Shown here piece by piece: positions 43,982 to 53,186 of a DNA stretch of 64,000 nt. Position numbers and translations under genes: made by a program. Position 1 is the first letter of the stretch. Every line of letters begins with the position of its first letter. The notes below the pieces were generated by a model. It made no database searches and was not told the origin of the DNA. It saw only the letters and a list, made by a program, of their open reading frames with translations. The DNA comes from an uncultured Lachnospiraceae bacterium (lineage in GTDB: Bacteria; Bacillota; Clostridia; Lachnospirales; Lachnospiraceae): contig CAJUPT010000008.1 in the NCBI GenBank assembly GCA_910588405.1, forward strand, positions 1 through 64,000, in the 5' to 3' direction.

Positions 43982-44785
43982 TTATAATACATCCGCAAAG
44001 TGAGGCCGCAGCCGCTGGAACACACTGACCCCCGCAAATAAAAACAACAGCGCAAAGGCCCAGAAATACAGCGTTTCTCCCGGCCGCTGCCAGAACCAGA
44101 CCTGGTCCAGCAGACTGTCCCGGTAGCCCTGGACAATATAAAACATCGGATTCAGCTTCAAAAGCGCCAGCACCGTGCCGCCAATCCCCACCTCGATATA
44201 ATTCCACATAATCGGCGTCACCCAGATGCCAAACTGCAGGATAATCGCCACGATCTGGGCCATATCCTTGAAAAACACATAGATGGAAGCGCACAGATAG
44301 CCCACGGCCAGCACAAGCGCCAGCATGGCCAGGGAATAATAAGGAATCTGAAGCCAATACACGGTGGGAAAAGACCCCATAATCATATAAAACAAAACCA
44401 TAATCAACAAAAAAATCAGGTGGATAAACAATGCCGACACGACCTTGATCACCGGCAGGACACTGATATTAAACACCACCTTCTTCACCAGATAACTATA
44501 TTCATATAAACTGTTGGTAGCCAGCTGCAAGGCTTCGCTGAAAAAAAACCAGGGCACCAGCCCGGCCACCAGCCACAAAATAAAAGGATACCGGTCATTT
44601 CTGCCATCCCTGAGCAGCGTAAACACCAGGTAGTAGATGACAATCGTCACCACCGGCTGGACAAACATCCATACCATGCCAAAATAGGAACCGGCGATCC
44701 GCTTCTTAAAATCCGCCTTCGCCAGCTCCGAGACCATCTCCTTATGCTTCCAGATCTGGGCAATCTCAGAAAAAAACTGTCCCAT
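43982..44785 (-). CDS. wzm: Polysaccharide ABC-2 transporter permease
   Basis: A 267-residue permease with six membrane segments. The N-terminal cytosolic helix (ELAKADFKKRIAGSYFGMVW) and WVTPIMWNY followed by LLKLNPMFYIVQGYRD are the ABC-2 export signatures of Wzm/TagG proteins. With the ATPase it would move a lipid-linked glycan completed in the cytosol across the membrane. AGGAGG precedes the ATG. It is the first gene after the promoter near 44.95 kb. Confidence 0.93.
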   Translation of the reverse strand: MGQFFSEIAQIWKHKEMVSELAKADFKKRIAGSYFGMVWMFVQPVVTIVIYYLVFTLLRDGRNDRYPFILWLVAGLVPWFFFSEALQLATNSLYEYSYLVKKVVFNISVLPVIKVVSALFIHLIFLLIMVLFYMIMGSFPTVYWLQIPYYSLAMLALVLAVGYLCASIYVFFKDMAQIVAIILQFGIWVTPIMWNYIEVGIGGTVLALLKLNPMFYIVQGYRDSLLDQVWFWQRPGETLYFWAFALLFLFAGVSVFQRLRPHFADVL

Positions 44786-44941
44786 ATATCCTCCTTAAAC
44801 CCGGCATATATCCGGATTGCAGCTTCATGAATTCGACAGAATGCATCATCACAAAGCATCCTTTCTATAACGACACACTTCGCCAGATACCTTGTAATAA
44901 GAATCCTGTTTTAAGAATGATGCGCCGTACACATATTTCAT

Positions 44942-44970
44942 AGTATAACATCCTTCCTCCGGGGTTTCAA
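44942..44970 (-). promoter_or_regulatory. Promoter of the ABC-exporter glycan module
   Basis: On the minus strand -35 TTGAAA (44965-44970) and -10 TATACT (44942-44947) are exactly 17 bases apart. The gap 44786-45086 holds no gene. The leader to the permease start is about 150 bases, long enough for leader control, but no fold was recognised. Confidence 0.75.
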
Positions 44971-45086
44971 CCACTATTCCAAGAGGTGCTTCATACACGA
45001 AAGCCCGCATTACGCAAACGCGAATCTATGCAGAATGCATAATTTCTATATATCACTAAACGTGTTGCATCTCACAAAATGAACAG

Positions 45087-47318
45087 TCACAGACTGGCAG
45101 CACTTTTCCGAATGCTTTGCAGCATTCCTTTTCTCCTGCGGAAAACAAAACCTCCAACACAAAACTGGAACGTCAGCAGACTGACCGCTTCTGCTCCATG
45201 ATATCTCCCCCGCCCTACATAAGACACCCGGAAGCTTCCCGTCCGTCCACTGGGAACAATGACACGCAGCACATGATTGTCCCCGGCCTGTACCAGCAGC
45301 TCCTCCCCGGTTCGCAGCTCCTTCGCTTTATAGCCGGGATACCACAAAAGGGGCACCTCTATCCATCCGTCATTTCCGCCGTTCGTATAGGTCACAGTAA
45401 CCGTTGTTCCCTTCTTTTGGCGCTCCAGTACCTGCACAGAATCTGCGGAAGTGAGATACCGATCAGCTGTAAGCTGCCCCTCATCGGTTCCGTAGATCAG
45501 GTATTCTTTATTCTGTCCGAGGGCTGAATTATCTATTCTGACAGACTGCAGCCTGCGCAGACAAGGTTCACTGCTCTGGAGTAACCCCCCTCCCAGAGAA
45601 ATACAGCTGTAGATACCAGCGCACACCAGCGCTGCCATGACAAGCTTTTTCTCCTGCGCTCTTTCACCGCCGGAATATTCCCGCGCCCCCGCATCCGCCA
45701 GGGCCATCACGGCCATAGCCGTAGCCGGTCCCAAAAGCCTCCAAGGAAACTGGACCGTCCTTGTCAGCGTGTCCAAAACTATCAGCTTCTCCAATCTGTT
45801 CCAGGGAACCAGCGTAGTGCTGCAAAGCAGACATCCCGCACCAAACCAGAACAGCTTTCTCCCAAAACTTCCCTTTCCTTTTTTCCTGTAAAAAAACAGC
45901 CATATGCAGCCAAGCATACAAAGGCTGACGGAAATCCCCAGGGTGATAGACATTTCCCAACGAATCCCGTTTTCAAGTGGATGGGAAACACCAATCTCAT
46001 CGCCCAGCAAGCAAAACAGCTGCGCCGGTATCACCGCCTGCTCATAAAACAAATTCTCTGCAGCATTCAAATTCAAGTCCAGCCGGTAAAAATCGAAGAA
46101 CGGTACCAAAAACCACAGGTTCAGCAGCAGGAGCACACCGATACTTTTCAGAAGGGCAAGCCAACGCCTGTCCACAAACAGATTTCTGAAATAAGCCAGC
46201 CCCAGATAAACTGCCAGCAGTGCCGTCAGCAATGTACTAATCAGATGGGACTGAAAAATACCGGTAGCGCCCATCACCAGCCGCGACCATTTCCTCGGAT
46301 CACCCAGCAACACATGATACATTCCGCTGACCGCCAAAGGCAGAAAGCATAAGGCGAGGGCCTCCCCCAGAGCAGCCCGCTGGTATACACAACTGAAACG
46401 GTAAATAGAAAGCGTATAGACCACAAAGGCCAGCGCAGCATAATAGGAAGAATGGGTCATGGATTTCACGGCATCATACATGATGAGCGCCGTGGACAGG
46501 TTCACCAGAAAAAGAAAGAACGAAAATGCCGCCACTGCAGACACTCCCATCAGACGCAATAGAGCTGGAATATATAGAAATAATTCCGGATACAGCGCTG
46601 CCGTCCCATAACCATACCCATTCAGATGAGGTGGATGAATCCGCACCGGGAACTGGCCGCACAGCAGCCCATCCTTAATTCCCTCCACACGGGCCAGGTG
46701 AAAAGCCAGATCGTGGCCATTAATCAGATACCCTTTCATCAGAGGATAGCTGGAAAACGCCACTGCCAAACACACCAACGCGCCATACAGCCCCTCCTCC
46801 TTTGCAGCCGTCTTCCCCCGAAAATAGTACAAACCCCATGCCACATACAAAACCAAAAATAAAAGCATGCAAAGCAGCGCATCCCTGCTAAGCGGACGAT
46901 CTCCGCTAACTATCATCGCCGCTACCTCCACCCGTTCAGCCTCACTTCCGTCATAGCCCGCATATACGATGCGGAACAGCACATCATTGGAAGGCTCCTC
47001 CAACTGGAATGCATAGGAAAAATCAGCAGACATATTGTTGATTGGCGTAGTGAGGACACTCCCCTGCTCCTCCGAATAAACCTGAAAAACAGCCTCCGGA
47101 ACAGTCCCCTCCGCTTCTACCTCAAGGCTGACTGTATATGTCCCGGCTGACAGAGAAAGCCTGGGCAGAATATCCGTCACATTATCATAACTCATACACT
47201 CGGGATAAAACACCCTGCTAAAATCATCTTTCCTGTGCTGCAAAAACATACCGCACAGAATCGCCCCAGCCAGGATGTAGATTCTGATCGATACGATTTT
47301 TTCATGTAAAAGCTTCAT
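45087..47318 (-). CDS. Large polytopic membrane protein, probable GT-C glycosyltransferase
   Basis: A 743-residue protein: one N-terminal membrane anchor, an extracytoplasmic beta-rich region (about 40-140), then some twelve membrane segments and a C-terminal beta domain with a last membrane segment. The block YLINGHDLAFHLARVEGI after the second segment, with Asp and His in the first outer loop, is that of the '6-pyruvoyl-tetrahydropterin synthase related' membrane family (YfhO-like), thought to be GT-C transferases acting on extracytoplasmic glycans. The start has GGGGGAGGAC. It lies upstream of the ABC module promoter and may be separately expressed. Confidence 0.75.
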   Translation of the reverse strand: MKLLHEKIVSIRIYILAGAILCGMFLQHRKDDFSRVFYPECMSYDNVTDILPRLSLSAGTYTVSLEVEAEGTVPEAVFQVYSEEQGSVLTTPINNMSADFSYAFQLEEPSNDVLFRIVYAGYDGSEAERVEVAAMIVSGDRPLSRDALLCMLLFLVLYVAWGLYYFRGKTAAKEEGLYGALVCLAVAFSSYPLMKGYLINGHDLAFHLARVEGIKDGLLCGQFPVRIHPPHLNGYGYGTAALYPELFLYIPALLRLMGVSAVAAFSFFLFLVNLSTALIMYDAVKSMTHSSYYAALAFVVYTLSIYRFSCVYQRAALGEALALCFLPLAVSGMYHVLLGDPRKWSRLVMGATGIFQSHLISTLLTALLAVYLGLAYFRNLFVDRRWLALLKSIGVLLLLNLWFLVPFFDFYRLDLNLNAAENLFYEQAVIPAQLFCLLGDEIGVSHPLENGIRWEMSITLGISVSLCMLGCIWLFFYRKKGKGSFGRKLFWFGAGCLLCSTTLVPWNRLEKLIVLDTLTRTVQFPWRLLGPATAMAVMALADAGAREYSGGERAQEKKLVMAALVCAGIYSCISLGGGLLQSSEPCLRRLQSVRIDNSALGQNKEYLIYGTDEGQLTADRYLTSADSVQVLERQKKGTTVTVTYTNGGNDGWIEVPLLWYPGYKAKELRTGEELLVQAGDNHVLRVIVPSGRTGSFRVSYVGRGRYHGAEAVSLLTFQFCVGGFVFRRRKGMLQSIRKSAASL

Positions 47319-47457
47319 CCTTTGTCCTCCCCCATAGAAACGCCTGCTACACCCGCCTGATCAATATCCTCTATATCTCTGCGCTCCACCCAGCTTTTCC
47401 ACGCCTTTTCATACCATTACATCCTCTTCCATGCTGCCCTGTGCCTTTCCGCTCCCT

Positions 47458-48690
47458 TTAAAAACCCAGATACTCCGTCCATTTCCCAATGTATTCCACC
47501 AGCCTGCCCGCCGAAGCGCTCACATTGATCGCGTCAAATTTGCCCAGCGCCGCCAGATAGACTAACAGGAGCAGCCCGGGCGCGGGATTCGTCCGCAGAG
47601 CTTCTTTTTTCTCCTCCAGGCATTTTACCATGGCCCTGTCCCCTGATGCCAGCAGATAAAAGATTAATAGGAAATCAAAAATCAAAAACCCCGCAAACCA
47701 CCGTCCCCAGTCCACAGTGATCACAAATATTGGGATATAAGGGAGATGACAGGCCATCATCAGCCAGAAGCTGAGCCTGTCTTTCTTTTCTATATGCCTC
47801 CGGTAAGAAATCCAGAGACGCACCAGGAAAATCCACAGAGGCAGCAGCAAAGCACAGGCTGCAAGGCCGGTTTTGATACAGTCGCCGATCATATATTTTC
47901 CAAAAGCATTCCAGTGATCGCTGAATTTTCCAAAATATTCAAACTGCAGCACTGTCTCATTCACATTCTGCAAAGATGTTCGGGCAATGACCTTCTCATA
48001 CATCTCATGAGCATTGGCACAGTTTACCTTTGAGAACAGCTGCAGATACAAAGCCAGGGCGAAGCAGGAGCCAAACAGCAGCAGTCCGTAAGCCCCATAT
48101 TTTTTCCTGTCCTCGCTTTGGAAAAATTCATGGATCAGGATTGCCGCCGGCAGCGGAAAATAAATAAACACATATACCTGATGGGTCAAAACGGCTGCCA
48201 ATACCAGCGCCGTCACGCCGAGCCATTTTTTCGGATTTTTTGTTGCAATGGAGAGCATAAAAATCAGCAGCGTATCGATAACCAGAAAGGTGTCCATTCT
48301 GCCAAAGGTATTCTGCTGGAACAAATAGACGATGCTGGCCGGGGAGGCTATCCAAAGCGCACAGAGAAAAGCCGCCATTCCCCGCATGTCCGCCCCGGTT
48401 CTTTTTATGAATCTGCCGACAGCTGCCGCAGCGATCAGACATAGACCTATCCCTACAGCCATTAAAACCACATACAGATTACTGGTATACAGCTGAGGGA
48501 AGATCAGACCGACAAGGCTTCCCACCAGCAGCCTTGAGCTAAATCCAAACTCATAGCCCACCGTATAATAAGTGGTACACCAGCTATCCAGCTCTTCCAT
48601 ATCCGGAACATGTAAAAGCAGTCCGGTAAAAAAGATCAAAAAAACAAATATTTCTATCTGGCAGCGGCACAGCCAGCCCTTCTTTTTCAT
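47458..48690 (-). CDS. Polytopic membrane protein of unknown function
   Basis: A 410-residue protein with about ten membrane segments. After the first segment a loop contains DSWCTTYYTVGYEFGFSSR, and later NTFGRMDTFLVIDT; acidic residues in such loops are typical of GT-C glycosyltransferases and polymerases, but no family is certain. The start at the second ATG is used because AAGGAG and GGATGGAG precede it. It is 139 bp upstream of the large GT-C-like gene, same strand. Confidence 0.65.
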   Translation of the reverse strand: MKKKGWLCRCQIEIFVFLIFFTGLLLHVPDMEELDSWCTTYYTVGYEFGFSSRLLVGSLVGLIFPQLYTSNLYVVLMAVGIGLCLIAAAAVGRFIKRTGADMRGMAAFLCALWIASPASIVYLFQQNTFGRMDTFLVIDTLLIFMLSIATKNPKKWLGVTALVLAAVLTHQVYVFIYFPLPAAILIHEFFQSEDRKKYGAYGLLLFGSCFALALYLQLFSKVNCANAHEMYEKVIARTSLQNVNETVLQFEYFGKFSDHWNAFGKYMIGDCIKTGLAACALLLPLWIFLVRLWISYRRHIEKKDRLSFWLMMACHLPYIPIFVITVDWGRWFAGFLIFDFLLIFYLLASGDRAMVKCLEEKKEALRTNPAPGLLLLVYLAALGKFDAINVSASAGRLVEYIGKWTEYLGF

Positions 48691-48714
48691 TCTCCATCCA
48701 CTCCTTATCATACA

Positions 48715-48873
48715 TTATGAATAGTGTTCCAGGTCTGTCGGTCTGTATCCGTCACGGCAAAAACCATGGGGATAACAAAAAGCTGCCAGCAATACCATAA
48801 CCGGCAGCAGGAACACAAACGCATACGTCATCCTTTTATTATTTTTCAAATCAAAATTCCCTAAAATATTCAT
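48715..48873 (-). CDS. Short membrane peptide or truncated gene
   Basis: A 52-codon frame encodes a basic N-terminus and one membrane segment (TYAFVFLLPVMVLLAAFCY) and then stops after LEHYS. No good ribosome site is seen. It ends 24 bp before the next membrane-protein start. It may be a small protein, or the broken front end of a longer membrane protein. The truncated LysR gene begins right beside it on the other strand, so a deletion junction is likely here. Confidence 0.35.
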   Translation of the reverse strand: MNILGNFDLKNNKRMTYAFVFLLPVMVLLAAFCYPHGFCRDGYRPTDLEHYS

Positions 48874-48936
48874 GCAAACATTATAAGGCACATTCCCCAA
48901 AAAAGCAATCTTTACCGGCGGGAAGCCCCAGGTTAA

Positions 48937-49659
48937 AGGCTGCCGCAATCATTTACGGCAGCCTCTGGTCCGCATTCCGGCGGCGGCCGTCTGTTCGGAC
49001 CGTTAATCGGAAATTATGCGCTGTCTCATCCAAATATTGTTTTCAATACAGTTGTCTCCACCCGGGCAAATAATATTCGAGCCCTTATAGATGGCAAAGC
49101 AGATATTATCATTGACTGTGGCTACATCGATGAGCCGGAAAACATGACCCATTTAGACTGTACCAAATATATTACAAATTTGGATATTATTATGAATTTT
49201 TGCAGGCGGCATCATTTACAGCACTACTTTTTCTATACGTCCAAATTATATTTATGCGTACCTAAAGACAGCGTTTACGCCGACTACCATACCATTACGC
49301 TGAAACAATTATCGGGGATACCCGTAATCAGAAGCAGTCTTACCTGCGATTTTGAAATGTGGCTGGACGCCATCGAAGAATATTCAAATCTGAAATTTAA
49401 CACCATTATGACTGTCGATAACGACACCTGTAACAATTTGATTTTTCATCATAATTACAACACGCTTATCATGTCCAGCTATGTGATGAATGATAAACGA
49501 TTTCATAACTTCTGCAAACTGATTCCCGTAACCGACTCTATTGCGGAGCGTGATTTTTTTATCTATGCCCGAAAAGGGAACTCACATGTGACCGGCTTTC
49601 TAAAATCCGCCCTAAACCATTTTGACTGGCGATTGCTGCTGTTGGAAAATCCTTTGTGA
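48937..49659 (+). pseudogene. LysR-type regulator, N-terminus missing
   Basis: The plus-strand frame is open from a stop at 48934 to 49659. It encodes a LysR substrate-binding domain: GRLFGPLIGNYALSHPNIVF, then RALIDGKADIIID, and the KLYLCVPKDS strand. The helix-turn-helix part that should precede it (about 90 residues) is absent and replaced by unrelated sequence with stops. The first ATG of the frame, at 49144, lies inside the domain and lacks a ribosome site. It is a decayed regulator remnant. Confidence 0.75.
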
Positions 49660-49789
49660 ATGCCGGCGCCGCTGTTTTCCCGCCGCCGTATCAGACGCCA
49701 TTATTCCGCGAGGCGCCTTATACATGTTACGGTCACTCTTTCCTGTCCGCAGCCATATAATAAAGAAAACAATCGCCTATGGAGCTTTT

Positions 49790-50266
49790 ATGACACAATC
49801 TTTTCTGACCCCGGTTTACGGTGTCATTCAAAATATTTCTCAGTCCCCAAACCAATGCTGTGACAGCCTCATTACGCTGCTCACCTCCAACGGCCTCATC
49901 CGCTTCGCAGCAGGTCCCGATACCTTTATCATCGACTCGGCCAGACTTTCTCCCGGCATGTCTGTGGCGGCCTTTTACGACCCGCGCCTGCCGGTACCCC
50001 TGATCTTCCCGCCCCAATATCAAGCGGTGATCATTGCCAGACGGCGGCAGAATGAAAATGTGGCGGCCGGATTCTTCGACAGGAACCTGGTTGCCGCCGA
50101 TCAGTCCCTGCAATTAAATATCGGAGCTTCCACAGAAGTCACCACCGCCAACGGCCTGCCTTTTCCATGCAGCCCCGGCGGGCAGTATCTTGCGGTATTC
50201 TATGCCGCAACAACCAGAAGCATCCCACCGCAAACCGCACCGCGGAGGATCGTGGTGTTTTGCTGA
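49790..50266 (+). CDS. Conserved clostridial protein of unknown function
   Basis: A 158-residue soluble protein. I recognise it only as a recurrent uncharacterised Firmicutes family with the blocks AAFYDPRLPVPLIFPPQYQA, LNIGASTEVTTANG and TTRSIPPQTAPRRIVV. The all-beta look suggests an OB-fold or jelly-roll, without evidence of activity. The start at this ATG is preferred (GGAGC five bases upstream) over an upstream ATG that would overlap the LysR remnant and add a Cys-rich, unlikely leader. A strong terminator follows. Confidence 0.72.
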   Translation: MTQSFLTPVYGVIQNISQSPNQCCDSLITLLTSNGLIRFAAGPDTFIIDSARLSPGMSVAAFYDPRLPVPLIFPPQYQAVIIARRRQNENVAAGFFDRNLVAADQSLQLNIGASTEVTTANGLPFPCSPGGQYLAVFYAATTRSIPPQTAPRRIVVFC

Positions 50267-50272
50267 TGATGA

Positions 50273-50300
50273 GAGCTGCAGTATGCAGCTCTTTCTTTAT
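50273..50300 (+). terminator. Intrinsic terminator
   Basis: A perfect 9-bp stem AGAGCTGCA/TGCAGCTCT with a 3-base loop, followed by TTCTTTAT. It starts seven bases after the stop codon of the conserved clostridial protein. Confidence 0.85.
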
Positions 50301-50336
50301 ATCATAGGAAAGTTCTACGGACTTCCTTATGATATA
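50300..50336. repeat. Inverted repeat of 15-bp arms
   Basis: ATATCATAGGAAAGT and ACTTCCTTATGATAT pair with a single bulge around seven bases. It follows directly on the terminator. On neither strand is it followed by a T-run, so it looks like a dispersed repeat or a protein-binding dyad and not a second terminator. Confidence 0.6.
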
Positions 50337-50404
50337 AAAACGCTCCGCAAGGATGCGCACCGAATGAAAAAGGATTCTTCATAGAAAAAGGCTATGGCAA
50401 GACT

Positions 50405-51133
50405 TTACTTGCCGCTGTCACAATCCGGCACAAACTGATCCGGATATTTTTCGCTTCCGGTATAACCGCAGACGCCAAAGCGCGGAGAATTACAAATTGG
50501 CAGCTGCATCTCCTCGCCGCAGTCATGCGCTTCCCCACATTCATCGCATAGAAAACCACAGCCATCATACAAGCACTCGGTACAGATCACCGTTGCTTTT
50601 TTCTCGCCGCACTCATCGCACAGATACTCAAGCGGATTATTTCTTGACAGAAGCGTCAGTTTTTCTCGTTTCCGGAACCCTTCTCTGTAACCGCAGACTT
50701 CAATCACCAGCTCCGTTGTAGAGCCAAAATCATATTCATAGCTGAATTTCACACCGGTTTCCAGCACTGTTTTTAGTTTGTGATTCATATTTTCGGCAGG
50801 CTCGCCCCAAAAAGAATCCTCATCAGGCGTCACGTCATAGCTGACGCCTTCGATCTCAAAGCTGCTTAGATGGCCGCAGCACTCTACCCAGATGTCCCTC
50901 AAAAAGGAATCCAGATCTTTTAATGTGGCGTCATCACGGATTTCAATCAGCAGCCAATACTGCTTCGAGTATTTCCCATAAATCGACAATTCGAAATATC
51001 CGCACTTTTTGCTGCCCTTCTCTCCATTCAAAACAGCCCTCCTCTTTTCACAACTGTTTAAATGCCGGAGCATATAAGCCTTCGTGTATTCCTTCCCACA
51101 ATATTTACATTTTCCTTTTGTCTGCGTTCGCAT
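50405..51133 (-). CDS. pRiA4b ORF-3-like protein with zinc-finger ends
   Basis: A 242-residue protein. The centre has the pattern of the plasmid pRiA4b ORF-3-like family (WLLIEIRDDATLKDLDSFL, then GVKFSYEYDFGSTTELVIEV), proteins often carried on mobile elements. An N-terminal C-x2-C...H-x4-C finger (CKYCGKEYTKAYMLRHLNSC) and a C-terminal set of Cys pairs (CDECGEKKATVICTEC) suggest bound zinc. The function is unknown. The start is set by AAAGGA upstream; five more codons are open before it. Confidence 0.8.
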   Translation of the reverse strand: MRTQTKGKCKYCGKEYTKAYMLRHLNSCEKRRAVLNGEKGSKKCGYFELSIYGKYSKQYWLLIEIRDDATLKDLDSFLRDIWVECCGHLSSFEIEGVSYDVTPDEDSFWGEPAENMNHKLKTVLETGVKFSYEYDFGSTTELVIEVCGYREGFRKREKLTLLSRNNPLEYLCDECGEKKATVICTECLYDGCGFLCDECGEAHDCGEEMQLPICNSPRFGVCGYTGSEKYPDQFVPDCDSGK

Positions 51134-51215
51134 AGATCGTCCTTTCATACATGATCATTTTAACTCGCTTTCACAGCCTGTTATCTGCTTTCTATTTGCT
51201 TTCAAAACATGCTGA

Positions 51216-52934
51216 TTATGCAAGCCGCACCATACAGTTCTTTCTCTTACATGCGATTCCATACTTAAAAATCGTTTCCATCCCATCCTCACGCAGCCCG
51301 GCTTCATAATCCAGCCGCCCGATCTGGCCAAGGGCTTCCTCACACGCCGCCTCAAGGCTCCCCTCGGCGTATTTGACCTCAATAATGATCCCAATCTCAT
51401 CTTCCTCAATCTCAATTAAAATATCACTGTAGCCGTCGCCAGATTCCACATTTGACCTGATATACCAGTCCTCCCGGTGGCTTAACAGGCCAAGAAGGAT
51501 ACCATGGTAAAAATTTTCCTTTTTAGGCTTGCGGGCGCTGGTGTCACGGATGCTGATAGTTTTCCTTAAATAAGCGTTTAACAGCTCCTCGACAGCCTTT
51601 GCATCTCCCCGGGCGACGGCGTCGCACAGTGCGTCCAGCCGCGGCGTATCCTTCCTGGCTTCCTCCTGGATCCATTCCATAACCTGCCTGATAAAGATCT
51701 CACGAATTTCCCGGTTCGGGATGGCCAGATCATAGATTCCCTTTTCCCCTTCTATCTCATCCCCTTCCTGCTTCCCTCTCTGGGTCAGATAGCCGGTGGT
51801 GAAAAGCAGGCTCCAGAGGTTGTCGATACTGCCGTATAAATTACGGTAAGTCAGTTCCTCATTAATCTTCTTTGTCACCGTTTTGCCATTAGCCAGTTCC
51901 TCGATCTCCCGGCGCACCCCGCCTTTCGCCATACGCAGGAAGGTGCGGATCACGTCGTTTCCGCTGGTGTTAATCCAAAAAGCTTTAGGAGCCGCTTTCG
52001 GGTTTGCGCGCATATAATCCACATAATTGATCACATCCCAGGGGCAGTAGACATCCGCATCTCCAAACCGGTATCCGTCGTACCATTCCTTCACCGCTCC
52101 ATATCTATCTTCCAATCCATAATATTCCAAAAGTCTTCTGACCTCTTCGTCGGAAAAACCAAAATGTTCATCAAACCGGGCGTTTGTAATCGAAAGCACC
52201 CGCAGATTATTCAACCCGGTAAAAATACTCTCCTTCGTCACCCTCAGGCAGCCTGTCAACACGGCAAGCTGCAGGCTGTTATTACTTTTCAGCGCCCGCC
52301 CTAAAAGCCCCCTGAGATGGCTGACCATCTCATCATAATAACCGAACTGCTGTGCTTTATCCAGCGGCACATCATATTCGTCGATCAGCAATACCACCTT
52401 CTGACCGTAATGCTTTTGGAGAAGAAAACACAATGTCCGCAAACCGCTTTCCATCACTCCATTTGTCATGATAAAACTATGCCGGCCGCTTAAATCTACA
52501 TTTACCAGTTGGGCATACTGTTCTTTCTCCTCGTCCGAAAGCCGGGGGCTGTCCTTCAAGAAAGGAAAACGCATCGCCTCGCAGCCTATAACAGCACAAA
52601 GCAAATCCCTGGCAGTTTCATATTGATTAGACGCAACATCCTTAAGCGTAATGGAAACCACGGGAAACTTTCCCATGTATTCCTCACAAAGCTTCTTCTC
52701 CCCTGCAATCCCCAGCCCGTCAAAGAGGCTGCCGTCGCATCCGTATTCAAAAAAGTACTGCAGCATATTCATATTCAGGGACTTCCCAAACCTCCTGGGG
52801 CGGGTAAACAGGTTGACCTCCCCCCAGTTCTCCAACAGTTCCTTGATCAGCCCTGTTTTGTCCACATAGTAGAAATCCTCCCTGCGGAGCTTTTCAAAAT
52901 TTTCGATGCCGATCGGCAGTTTTTTCATCATCAT
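51216..52934 (-). CDS. AAA-ATPase-like protein with PD-(D/E)XK nuclease-like domain
   Basis: A 572-residue protein of the widespread AAA-ATPase_like plus PD-(D/E)XK (PF09820/PF08011-type) family. The N-terminus has IGIENFEKLRREDFYYVDKT and the P-loop variant TRPRRFGKSL; Walker B is VVLLIDEYDVPL. The C-terminus has the nuclease-like core GYSDILIEI with IIIEVKYAEG (D...ExK). Such genes occur in many copies in gut anaerobes and are suspected of mobile or defence roles without proof. It is divergent from another ATPase gene of a related type. Confidence 0.9.
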   Translation of the reverse strand: MMMKKLPIGIENFEKLRREDFYYVDKTGLIKELLENWGEVNLFTRPRRFGKSLNMNMLQYFFEYGCDGSLFDGLGIAGEKKLCEEYMGKFPVVSITLKDVASNQYETARDLLCAVIGCEAMRFPFLKDSPRLSDEEKEQYAQLVNVDLSGRHSFIMTNGVMESGLRTLCFLLQKHYGQKVVLLIDEYDVPLDKAQQFGYYDEMVSHLRGLLGRALKSNNSLQLAVLTGCLRVTKESIFTGLNNLRVLSITNARFDEHFGFSDEEVRRLLEYYGLEDRYGAVKEWYDGYRFGDADVYCPWDVINYVDYMRANPKAAPKAFWINTSGNDVIRTFLRMAKGGVRREIEELANGKTVTKKINEELTYRNLYGSIDNLWSLLFTTGYLTQRGKQEGDEIEGEKGIYDLAIPNREIREIFIRQVMEWIQEEARKDTPRLDALCDAVARGDAKAVEELLNAYLRKTISIRDTSARKPKKENFYHGILLGLLSHREDWYIRSNVESGDGYSDILIEIEEDEIGIIIEVKYAEGSLEAACEEALGQIGRLDYEAGLREDGMETIFKYGIACKRKNCMVRLA

Positions 52935-53135
52935 TTTTACCCATTCCTTTTGGGGTTATGCCTGGGTTGTCCGGTTAATGGTCTGCTTTTATTGTAACAG
53001 ATCAGGAGGTAAATGGGAAGAGAGAGTGGAAAAAACGGGAATTCCGTTTGAGTCCTGCCGTTGGTATGCCGATTCACAAAATTTTCCAAAAAACATATTT
53101 TTTCAAATTTTATATGAATATAACCTGATAAACAT

Positions 53136-53163
53136 TTGACTTTCACATAAAATAATGTAAAAT
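53136..53163 (+). promoter_or_regulatory. Possible promoter of the DUF4143 ATPase gene
   Basis: TTGACT (53136-53141) and TAAAAT (53158-53163) are 16 bases apart, 24 bases before the start codon. The surrounding 150 bp are AT-rich, so the match is only moderately significant. Confidence 0.45.
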
Positions 53164-53186
53164 AATACCAAAAGTAGGAATGCCAT

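Noticed and set aside
44786-45086. Possible small gene before the ABC permease
   Set aside because: Short frames here lack ribosome sites; the stretch is explained as promoter and leader.
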